This document shows, one piece after another, positions 37,114 through 44,374 of a DNA stretch of 64,000 nucleotides. This DNA comes from Bin80 sp965203305 (lineage in GTDB: Bacteria > Bacteroidota > Rhodothermia > Rhodothermales > Bin80): positions 1,612,001 through 1,676,000 of the forward strand of contig OZ241874.1 of NCBI GenBank assembly GCA_965203305.1, read 5' to 3'. Position 1 is the first letter of the stretch; every line of letters begins with the position of its first letter. The position numbers and the translations under genes were made by a program. Below the pieces are notes generated by a model that was not told where the DNA came from, made no database searches, and saw nothing but the letters and a program-made list of their open reading frames with translations.

Positions 37114-37832
37114 TGTACAGAGTTGAGCTTGACGACTTTGAGGGACCGCTTGATCTTTTGCTGCTCCTCATCAATCGGAGAGAGATAGACATCTTTGACA
37201 TCCCGATTGCCCAGATTACAAGCGAATATCTGTCCTGCGTAGGCCTGATGAAGTCCATTAATCTGGACGGAGTCGCAGATTACATCTATTTCGCTGCGCT
37301 CTTGATCAGCATCAAGGCACGAATGCTGCTCCCGCAACCAGAGGCGGCGGGGGAAGAAGAGGCGGCTGATCCACGGCAGCAACTGGTGAATCGGCTTCTT
37401 GAATACATTCGTTACAAGGATGCAGCAGAAACCCTGGATGAACACCGGGATCGTCGTTTACAACTCTTTACTCGGGGAGACGCATCCAGACCAGCGGAAG
37501 CAGATATTCCCGAGCAGGATGTTCTGGTCAAAACAACCCTGTTTGATCTCATCAGTGCCCTTCACTCGGCACTGGAAAAAGCATCCGGTGATGAGACAGT
37601 GACAATCCCCCGGCAGGAATACTCGGTAGAAGAGCAGTCTGAGTATGTGCGCAAAATTTTGTTTGCGGAGAGGCGGATAAGTTTCAGAAACATGGTAAGA
37701 GGACAGACTAGGGCCTTCATTGTTGCCACATTTCTGGCTATACTGGAAATGATCTTTGCACAGGAAATTCTTGTCTCAAACATGTACAGTGAGAACAGCT
37801 TCGTCATTGAGCGAGAGGATGAGCAGCAGTGA
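37113..37832 (+). CDS. scpA: Segregation and condensation protein A
   Basis: The 239-residue kleisin begins MYRVELDDFEGPLDLLLLLI, the hallmark of ScpA, followed by the IDIFDIPIAQIT segment and a C-terminal winged helix (FLAILEMIFAQEI). It bridges the SMC heads and ScpB in chromosome condensation and segregation. The ATG overlaps the preceding epimerase stop by one base, and the end overlaps the scpB start by 14 bp, so the genes are translationally coupled. Confidence 0.97.
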   Translation: MYRVELDDFEGPLDLLLLLINRREIDIFDIPIAQITSEYLSCVGLMKSINLDGVADYIYFAALLISIKARMLLPQPEAAGEEEAADPRQQLVNRLLEYIRYKDAAETLDEHRDRRLQLFTRGDASRPAEADIPEQDVLVKTTLFDLISALHSALEKASGDETVTIPRQEYSVEEQSEYVRKILFAERRISFRNMVRGQTRAFIVATFLAILEMIFAQEILVSNMYSENSFVIEREDEQQ

Positions 37833-38409
37833 AACACAGCACAGCAGGGAAGTTACTTTGGCAATGGCCCTGCAGGCACTGGCATTTGCTTCGGAAACTC
37901 CGGTACGTATCACGCAGATCTGTGCAGTCTATGCCGAAGTGCTTGGAATGGATACTCCACCAGGCGAGAGGGAAGCTGAAGAGGCCCTGGAAATGCTTAA
38001 CGCTTCCTTTGAAGAGGGCGGGCATGCACTGCGAATTCAATCCTGGGCAGGTGGCTTGCGCATGGCAACAGTGGCAGCGGCTGCTCCATTTCTTGAGGCT
38101 TTTTTTCGCAGGGAGCGTGAACGCCGCCTGACCAAACCCTTGATGGAAACTCTGGCGATCATTGCCTACAAGCAACCCTCCACAAGAGCGGATGTTGATG
38201 CTGTCCGGGGGGTAGATTCGGGGTACTCAATCCGAAAATTGCTTTCGCTTGATCTTGTGTGCATCACAGGGAGGGCAGAGGTTGCTGGCCGTCCCATGCT
38301 GTATGCTACCACAGACCGCTTCCTGGAAGAGTTTGGACTCAAGGATCTGGACGGATTGCCAAGCCTGCGTGAAGCGGAAGAATTGCTGGGAGATACGAAC
38401 TTTGACTAG
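37819..38409 (+). CDS. scpB: Segregation and condensation protein B
   Basis: The 196-residue protein has two winged helices with the conserved core KPLMETLAIIAYKQPSTRAD followed by a VRGVDS element and a C-terminal LEEFGLKDLDGLPSL block. It dimerises and binds ScpA in the SMC complex. The start ATG at 37819 overlaps scpA. Immediately after its TAG (38407) the same frame stays open for 43 more codons as a very acidic tail that closes on the rluB start. The TAG may therefore have truncated a longer protein. Confidence 0.95.
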   Translation: MSSSETQHSREVTLAMALQALAFASETPVRITQICAVYAEVLGMDTPPGEREAEEALEMLNASFEEGGHALRIQSWAGGLRMATVAAAAPFLEAFFRRERERRLTKPLMETLAIIAYKQPSTRADVDAVRGVDSGYSIRKLLSLDLVCITGRAEVAGRPMLYATTDRFLEEFGLKDLDGLPSLREAEELLGDTNFD

Positions 38410-38541
38410 GAGCGTTTGCGTCTCTTGATTTCAAATAGTGCAGATTCAGGAAGTGATGAGCATGCGGATGCTGCCTCCTCCGATGGGGAGTCAGCATCGG
38501 CGGCACGACAGGATGCAGAACTGGATTCAGAAGAGCAATGA
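38410..38541 (+). other. Acidic in-frame continuation after the scpB stop
   Basis: In the scpB frame, after the TAG, the sequence reads ERLRLLISNSADSGSDEHAD and continues Ser/Asp/Glu-rich to LDSEEQ and a TGA. That TGA overlaps the rluB ATG (ATGA at 38538). The coupling-style overlap suggests it was or is translated, either as an scpB tail or as a 38-41-residue separate product from a TTG at 38416 or 38425. It is unrecognised. Confidence 0.35.
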
Positions 38542-39293
38542 TGCAGACACGGGGAGGCAAACCGAAGGGACAGTCACTGGAAGCGGGAAGACTGAATCGT
38601 TACATTGCCCGTTCCGGGGTCTGCTCTCGCAGAGGTGCAGATGAGCTTATTGAAAACGGGCAAGTTCGGGTGAATGGGAAAATTGTCCAGGAGTACTGGT
38701 ACAAGGTCAAAAAAGGAGATCAGGTTAGTGTCAACGGCAAGGAAATTTCGCCACGCCAGTTTTTGTACATACTGCTGAACAAGCCCAAGGATACAATCAC
38801 CACTGTCAAGGACCAGAAGGGACGCAAAACGGTTCTGGATCTGATCAGGATCGAAGGGGGAACAAGTGGACTGTTTCCCGTGGGAAGACTTGATCGGAAC
38901 ACTACGGGGGTACTGCTCCTGACATCAGATGGTGATCTGGGACATCGGCTGATGCATCCGAGTTTTCAGATTCCCAAGCAGTACAGGGTGCGTACAAAAG
39001 ATCCGGTGCGACCGGAACATCTTGATCAACTTCGGCGCGGTGTCGTTCTAGAGGATGGAATGGCGGCCTGTGATCAGGCCATCTATATAAAGTCCGGCAA
39101 TTCTTGTGAAATTGGCGTTGAATTGCATGCAGGCAGAAATCGCCAGATTCGACGTATGTTGGCTGCACTGAATCATGAGGTTACCGCTCTGGAGAGAATA
39201 TCGTATGCCGGGCTGACAACACACAAACTGCAGCGCGGGAAATGGCGCAGGCTCAGTGAAAAGGAAATTAGAAAATTGATTCGCATGGTTTGA
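38538..39293 (+). CDS. rluB: Ribosomal large-subunit pseudouridine synthase B-like
   Basis: The 251-residue protein has an N-terminal S4 RNA-binding domain (LNRYIARSGVCSRRGADELI) and the RsuA/RluB catalytic domain with the motif GRLDRNTTGVLLLTSDGDL (catalytic aspartate) and ELHAGRNRQIRRM. It converts uridine to pseudouridine in 23S rRNA, probably near position 2605 by E. coli numbering. The start overlaps the preceding small acidic frame by 4 bases. It follows scpA-scpB, a very common order. Confidence 0.93.
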   Translation: MMQTRGGKPKGQSLEAGRLNRYIARSGVCSRRGADELIENGQVRVNGKIVQEYWYKVKKGDQVSVNGKEISPRQFLYILLNKPKDTITTVKDQKGRKTVLDLIRIEGGTSGLFPVGRLDRNTTGVLLLTSDGDLGHRLMHPSFQIPKQYRVRTKDPVRPEHLDQLRRGVVLEDGMAACDQAIYIKSGNSCEIGVELHAGRNRQIRRMLAALNHEVTALERISYAGLTTHKLQRGKWRRLSEKEIRKLIRMV

Positions 39294-39295
39294 TC

Positions 39296-40810
39296 ATGAA
39301 ACAGCCCAGCACAAAAGATCTATCTGTCCAGGATCAGGCATTTATGAGCAAGGTCAGGCGCGAAGGATTGACGTACGACGATGTGCTCCTGGTTCCGGGA
39401 AAGTCAAGCATAATGCCCAGAGATGTCAAGATCCATACATGGGTGACACGGAAGATAAAACTCAATATTCCACTGCTCTCGGCAGCGATGGATACAGTTA
39501 CAGAGGCAGGGCTTGCCATCGCAATGGCACGGGAGGGGGGAGTTGGTGTCCTGCACAAGAACATGTCCATAGAGGATCAGGCTGCACAAGTACGCCGTGT
39601 CAAGCGATCAGAAAGCGGGATGATCCTGGATCCGATTACTCTTGAGGTGGAGAGCACGGTAGGAGATGCCCGTACGCTAATGTCCAGATATTCCATAGGG
39701 GGAATCCCTGTTGTAGACAGTGCACAGCATCTGGTAGGGATTATTACGAATCGGGACTTGCGGTTTCAGGAAGATAATCAGCAGCCGGTGAGGAGTGTCA
39801 TGACCCCATCGCCACTGCGTACTGCCCCTGTGGGGACAACCCTGGAACAGGCGGAGGCAATCCTCCAGCAATACAAAATTGAAAAGCTGCCTGTTGTTGA
39901 CGACGAAGGGCATCTGAAGGGGCTGATTACATTCAAGGATATTGAAAAAAAGCGCCGTCATCCCCTTGCATGCAAGGACAGTCATGGGCGCCTCCGTGTT
40001 GGAGCAGCAGTGGGAGTATTCGGAAATATGCATAAGCGTGTGGATGCACTGCTTGCGGAAGAGGTTGATTTTGTTGTTGTGGACACGGCACATGGACATT
40101 CAGAAGGGGTTCTGAAAGCTGTAGAAGACCTGAAAACGCGCCATGCTGCCCTGCAGGTTGTTGCCGGAAATGTTGCCACAGGCAAAGGAACAGAAGATCT
40201 GATTGCTGCAGGAGCAGATGGCATCAAGGTGGGCATTGGCCCGGGATCAATCTGTACAACACGAGTTGTGGCTGGAGTAGGGGTCCCGCAGTTCACGGCC
40301 ATTCTTGAATGTGCTGCCGCAGCAAAGCCACACGGGATTCCGGTTGTAGCGGACGGGGGAATCAAGCAAACGGGAGACATCCCCAAAGCACTGGCAGCAG
40401 GTGCATCCAGCATCATGGTCGGGAGTCTGTTTGCAGCTGTTGAAGAGAGCCCGGGAGAGACGGTGATCTTTGAGGGACGAAAGTTCAAGTCCTATCGGGG
40501 GATGGGATCCCTTGGGGCGATGAAGCAGGGAAGCAAGGACAGGTATTTTCAGGATGCCGAGGATGATATCAAGAAGCTGGTCCCGGAAGGAATTGAGGGC
40601 AGGGTTCCCTATAGTGGATACCTTCACGAGGTTGTCTACCAGATGGTCGGCGGACTCAGGGCAGCTATGGGATACTGTGGATGCGAAGACCTAGAAACAT
40701 TTCGCAAGAAGTCGGAATTTGTAAGAATTACGGCCAGCGGGCTGCGTGAAAGCCATCCCCACAGCGTTCATATCACGAAAGAAGCCCCGAACTACAGCTA
40801 CCGCAGATAA
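39296..40810 (+). CDS. guaB: Inosine-5'-monophosphate dehydrogenase
   Basis: The 504-residue enzyme oxidises IMP to XMP, the committed step to GMP. Visible features are the start FMSKVRREGLTYDDVLLVPG, paired CBS domains about residues 100-215 (SIGGIPVVDSAQHLVGIITN and YKIEKLPVVDDEGHLKGLIT), the catalytic loop GIGPGSICTTRVVAGVG with the active cysteine, and the flap YRGMGSLGAMKQGSKDRYFQ. The ATG at 39296 is used; an upstream TTG overlaps rluB. It ends 27 bp before element E3. Confidence 0.98.
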   Translation: MKQPSTKDLSVQDQAFMSKVRREGLTYDDVLLVPGKSSIMPRDVKIHTWVTRKIKLNIPLLSAAMDTVTEAGLAIAMAREGGVGVLHKNMSIEDQAAQVRRVKRSESGMILDPITLEVESTVGDARTLMSRYSIGGIPVVDSAQHLVGIITNRDLRFQEDNQQPVRSVMTPSPLRTAPVGTTLEQAEAILQQYKIEKLPVVDDEGHLKGLITFKDIEKKRRHPLACKDSHGRLRVGAAVGVFGNMHKRVDALLAEEVDFVVVDTAHGHSEGVLKAVEDLKTRHAALQVVAGNVATGKGTEDLIAAGADGIKVGIGPGSICTTRVVAGVGVPQFTAILECAAAAKPHGIPVVADGGIKQTGDIPKALAAGASSIMVGSLFAAVEESPGETVIFEGRKFKSYRGMGSLGAMKQGSKDRYFQDAEDDIKKLVPEGIEGRVPYSGYLHEVVYQMVGGLRAAMGYCGCEDLETFRKKSEFVRITASGLRESHPHSVHITKEAPNYSYRR

Positions 40811-40867
40811 AAACAGACGGTTCTCACTCTTTGAAAGGGAATGATCCCGCAAGATCCGCAAGAGAGG

Positions 40868-42019
40868 TTATTTCTCCATCCCCATGTCCGGGGGCTGCTC
40901 TTTTGGAGGGAAATTCCTTATGATGTACTCCCGCAGGGACGGGATCGGGGCGGAGTATAACTTCGTTGCTCCTTCAATATGGAAGACTCCCCGGCGAACT
41001 GCCCGGAAAAAGAGCTCTGCGCCTTCCCCCGCTCCGTACTCCTTGTCCAGTTGGTCCACGGCCACCTCCTGTTCTATCCCGCCTTCCCCCGAACTTGCCA
41101 GCAGTATCCGTACAAAACTCCTGCACTCTTTCGCTGTGAAGTCATCCAGTCGGGCTTGATAGTATTCCATGCGACGTGCCCGTCCTTTCTCCATGACGAG
41201 ACGTAGCAACTCCGGGGTCATCCGCCCACCGTTCGCCTTAAGTATCTGTGCGGCATTCCGTGCGTAGGAATCAACATGCCTCGGCCACTGGTATGTCTCT
41301 GTGATGATCGTGTCTATCCAGTGCGTGACATCTCCTGTCGCTTCCCCCGCTTTCTTGAGCCAGTCTTCCACCACGGCTCTCTCTTCTTCCTTTTTCAGGG
41401 GTTCCATATCAAACATGCAGTCCTCTGCCATCCTGGATATCCCCAGTGCTCTGAATGCTGCATGGGTCATCCCCAGTCCGCCCGCCAGCAGGATGACAGG
41501 TCTCCTTAGTTTGCTATTGTGAATCTGATCCAGGAGATATCGGACATCGTCTTTGTACTCCCCTGTTATTCTGCCGTCTTCGCCCAAATGCTGGGCCTCG
41601 TCCAGGATAAGCAAAACAGGTGCTGTTTCTAGCTTGAGAATATCTGCGGGGGTGTCCAGAGGGGCATTGATCTCTGTCTCGGTTTTCCGGGAGAAGTTGA
41701 AAAATTTATCCAGTCCCCACCCCGTTGTTTTCCCCACCCTTTGCGGGGGAAGACCAAGCGTTTTCCGCAACTCGTCTGGATTCCACAAGTCTTCTGGATC
41801 AATCTCTGCTACTCCCCAACCCCGCTCTTCTGCCTCATCCCAGCATTTTGCCAGGAGCGCAGTTTTGCCCACACCCGGAGGTCCTTGAATTAGAAATATG
41901 GTTCCGCCTTTGGATTCCATAGACTCCGCAAGTGCCTTCTGGAACTCCAACAGGATCGTTTTGCGTCCGTGAAAGTGTTTGGCCGCTCCTCTGTCTCGAA
42001 AGCCTTGAATCTTGTTCAT
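40868..42019 (-). CDS. AAA+ ATPase of element E3 (intact)
   Basis: The 383-residue protein starts MNKIQGFRDRGAAKHFHGRK. Walker A is GPPGVGKTAL (about 52-61), Walker B is VLLILDEAQH (about 135-144), the sensor region is VILLAGGLGMTHAAFRALG, and WPRHVDSYA follows. The C-terminal winged-helix-like domain ends SAPIPSLREYI, with a short tail PPDMGMEK. The tail matches the end of the sister proteins despite a missing linker. The upstream open frame to 42259 is the element's leader and terminal repeat, not protein. The layout (one AAA+ module plus a DNA-binding-like C-terminus) recalls transposition regulators such as IstB, TniB or MuB, but I see no direct family match. Confidence 0.88.
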   Translation of the reverse strand: MNKIQGFRDRGAAKHFHGRKTILLEFQKALAESMESKGGTIFLIQGPPGVGKTALLAKCWDEAEERGWGVAEIDPEDLWNPDELRKTLGLPPQRVGKTTGWGLDKFFNFSRKTETEINAPLDTPADILKLETAPVLLILDEAQHLGEDGRITGEYKDDVRYLLDQIHNSKLRRPVILLAGGLGMTHAAFRALGISRMAEDCMFDMEPLKKEEERAVVEDWLKKAGEATGDVTHWIDTIITETYQWPRHVDSYARNAAQILKANGGRMTPELLRLVMEKGRARRMEYYQARLDDFTAKECRSFVRILLASSGEGGIEQEVAVDQLDKEYGAGEGAELFFRAVRRGVFHIEGATKLYSAPIPSLREYIIRNFPPKEQPPDMGMEK

Positions 42020-42060
42020 CGTTTCATTTGGGATATCTCCTGGAGAACAAGTACGCCATG

Positions 42061-42075
42061 GAACAGGGTCTGTTC
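42061..42075. promoter_or_regulatory. Conserved palindrome in the AAA+ gene leader (E3)
   Basis: GAACAGGGTCTGTTC is identical to 28689-28703 in copy E2 and lies 41 bp upstream of the ATPase start, just inside the terminal repeat. Conservation of a perfect palindrome in a leader suggests a protein-binding or RNA-hairpin site. Confidence 0.5.
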
Positions 42076-42185
42076 TACTTTCGCGCACTTGCGGATTTTG
42101 CTGGATAATTCCCCTTTGAAAGCTGTCAGTGGGGGCTTGGAGCTGTGGTACAAATCCCCCTGGCAGGAGTATTCTTTCCCGAAGC

Positions 42186-43256
42186 CTACAGTCTGACTGT
42201 TCGCCGCTCGCGCGCAGCCCTGTCCGCGGCCAGCACGATCTTAAGGCTGCTGACGGCATCCTGCATATGGTCTGTCAGATCAAGGTCTTCCTGGATCGCA
42301 CGGAGCAAAAATTCCTGCTCCAGCGCACACAGCTCGTCATGTGAGGGTTCGTCAGAAGTATCAATCAGATCGTCCTGCCTGTCAAAATTGCCAGATTTAT
42401 CCCGGCTGCTGTGGTGAATTTTGAGGCCTCCGGTCTGGGTGTGTCCCTCAATATCATCTGTTTGATCTTTTGCTTCATCCACGATGCTTACAGAGCCAAG
42501 AGGACCGACGACATCCTTTACAAATGAAGCTGTTTCACTCATCATGGGACCCCATCCAGCCTCATACCAGCCTACAGACCCGTCATCAAACGATACCTGA
42601 AGCTGCCCGTAGTTATACATGTCGGGATGGATTTCATCGGAGAGTCTTGCTCCAATTGCACTGACGGCCACTGGACGGGCCCTTGTCATCTGACACATCA
42701 CATCTACGTAGTGAACTCCACAGTCCACAATCGGAGACATGGAATCCATCAGTTTCTTGTGGGTATCCCACTGCCTGCCACTGCTCTGCTGATTCAGATT
42801 CATACGCATAACCAGGGGCTTGCCCAGCTGTTGAGCAATCGAAATGAATTTCGTCCAGGCCGGGTGCACGCGCAGGATGTATCCGATAACCATTTTCCGG
42901 TCCAGCTTGTGTGCCAGATCAACGAGTGTCTGTGCCTCCTCTGCTGTTTCTGCAAGGGGCTTTTCTACGAACACATGGCAATTTGCTTCAAGTCCCATCC
43001 GCACATAGTCGGCATGGGTGTCAGGATAGGTATTGATTGACACGACATCAGGGGCGGTAGCCGCTAATGCCTGTTCGTAGGAAGCAAAGGTAGGCAGTCT
43101 GCCCAGTTCTTCGCTAAGCTGATTGCGGGATGTGGGGGTACGGCTTACAAGCCCCACGATTTCGAAGGAATCATCCATAGCATGATAGGCGCGGGCGTGG
43201 GAAACCCCCATATGTCCGCATCCTGCCACGAGCACTTTAAATCTTTTTGCTGACAC
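42186..43256 (-). CDS. Gfo/Idh/MocA-family oxidoreductase
   Basis: The 356-residue protein has the N-terminal Rossmann motif VLVAGCGHMGVSHARAY, the family EKP motif in CHVFVEKPLAETAEEA (substrate/NAD contact) and a C-terminal alpha/beta domain with SPIVDCGVHYVDVM holding a histidine likely near the active site. Such enzymes oxidise or reduce sugars or inositols with NAD(P); the substrate is not clear. Translation probably starts at a GTG (43256), as no ATG precedes the conserved MSAKRFKVLVAG text. It is single, with element E3 73 bp downstream. Confidence 0.9.
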   Translation of the reverse strand: MSAKRFKVLVAGCGHMGVSHARAYHAMDDSFEIVGLVSRTPTSRNQLSEELGRLPTFASYEQALAATAPDVVSINTYPDTHADYVRMGLEANCHVFVEKPLAETAEEAQTLVDLAHKLDRKMVIGYILRVHPAWTKFISIAQQLGKPLVMRMNLNQQSSGRQWDTHKKLMDSMSPIVDCGVHYVDVMCQMTRARPVAVSAIGARLSDEIHPDMYNYGQLQVSFDDGSVGWYEAGWGPMMSETASFVKDVVGPLGSVSIVDEAKDQTDDIEGHTQTGGLKIHHSSRDKSGNFDRQDDLIDTSDEPSHDELCALEQEFLLRAIQEDLDLTDHMQDAVSSLKIVLAADRAARERRTVRL

Positions 43257-43553
43257 TTTAGATAAGGATTATGTTCGGGTTCTGGTACCGATAAAATCGC
43301 ATATGGTTCGCGAGTGCCCCATGAAATCATGCAGATATTGAGGGTTATGCCAGCGTACTGGCTGATCAGGGACAGAGATCAAATGTCTGAAAATTGCTGA
43401 CCGGAGTGTGGCGGGGACGCTCGTTCTCTGAAAGTGCATCAAAGTACCATGCTTTTTCTGTGGATCGTGGGGGTGACAGTCTCCCGAAATCTGCACATAG
43501 CAAACGGAAATTTCGGGGAGTACTGTACCAATGCCGGCCACACATTTCAGTCA

Positions 43554-44363
43554 TCACCTGGATGTGCTGCCCCCGAAGACGATGTTGACAGGGGTTCCTC
43601 TCTGGATATGCAAGAGAGTTGCAGCGTTGCCCTGATTCGTTGCTACTTCAAGCAGGTTGCTGCTTCCGAAAAGCATCAGTGTTTCTCCCACAGGCACATC
43701 GCTGTATGTACGGTGAACATTGCGAATAATTCCGCTTCCCGCATAGCCCTTGGCTTGTCTCCCGCCAGAGTGTTTCTCAAAGAGCTCCCGAGAGATATTC
43801 GTGATACAGTTTCCAAAGTGGTCAATATATACCACCCAGCCCCGAATGCCTTCCTGGTCATCAATTGGCAGTGCCCAGTGAAGAGGTCTCAGCTTTGTGA
43901 GGGGAGGTCCCAGCTTCTCAAGCGGAATGCCACTGGACAGCTGTGCGGCAGCAGGAGCAAAAAGGTCTCGCCCATGAAATGTCGCTGAGACAGGACTAGC
44001 CCCATTCGCCTTCAGTTCCACCATCTGGTCGGGGGTTTCTGTCTCCAGAAGGAGTGTGAACAGCCCATTGTCCGGCCCCACGAAATAATGTTCATTGTGC
44101 CGCAGAGCCACTGCACGCCGATCAGAGCCAACTCCTGGATCCACAACAACCAGATGAATTGTGCCAGGCTGGAAATACGGCAGAGCCTGCTGCAGGATGA
44201 ATGCAGCGGCCATCACATCAAACGCCTGTACCTCGTGGCTGATATCAATGAAAGTCAGATTTGGGTTCATTCCCAGCATGATGCCTTTCATGGCACCAAC
44301 ATATCCCTCACGATTCCCAAAATCCGTGGTTAGTGTGACGATGGAATGACTGTGCCCCATCAT
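43554..44363 (-). CDS. SAM hydrolase / S-adenosylmethionine hydroxide adenosyltransferase (DUF62)
   Basis: The 269-residue protein has the family blocks VTLTTDFGNREGYVGAMKG, FIDISHEVQAFDVMAAAFIL, VVDPGVGSDRRAV with FVGPDNGLFT, and FHGRDLFAPAAAQL (Asp-Arg-His side chains that activate water). The C-terminal half has YIDHFGNCITNI. Members cleave SAM to adenosine and methionine; relatives are chlorinases and fluorinases, but the hydroxide version is the default call. It sits 11 bp upstream of the TonB receptor gene on the same strand's downstream side, so the two may be co-transcribed. The 297 bases between 43257 and 43553 show nothing definite. Confidence 0.92.
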   Translation of the reverse strand: MMGHSHSIVTLTTDFGNREGYVGAMKGIMLGMNPNLTFIDISHEVQAFDVMAAAFILQQALPYFQPGTIHLVVVDPGVGSDRRAVALRHNEHYFVGPDNGLFTLLLETETPDQMVELKANGASPVSATFHGRDLFAPAAAQLSSGIPLEKLGPPLTKLRPLHWALPIDDQEGIRGWVVYIDHFGNCITNISRELFEKHSGGRQAKGYAGSGIIRNVHRTYSDVPVGETLMLFGSSNLLEVATNQGNAATLLHIQRGTPVNIVFGGSTSR

Positions 44364-44374
44364 TGAAGAGATGT

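Larger units (their letters stand above)
40837..42113 (-). mobile_element. AAA+ ATPase element copy E3 with inverted ends and target duplication
   Basis: The left end begins GGGAATGATCCCGC at 40837 and ends CGCAAGAGAGG at 40867, right before the ATPase stop codon. The right end, read inward from 42113, begins GGGAATTATCCAGC and continues AAAATCCGCAAG. CTTTGAAAG occurs at 40829-40837 and 42114-42122 as a perfect direct repeat (8 bp if the shared G belongs to the element). It sits between guaB and an oxidoreductase gene without breaking either. The single gene inside is intact, making this the best-preserved copy. Confidence 0.87.
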
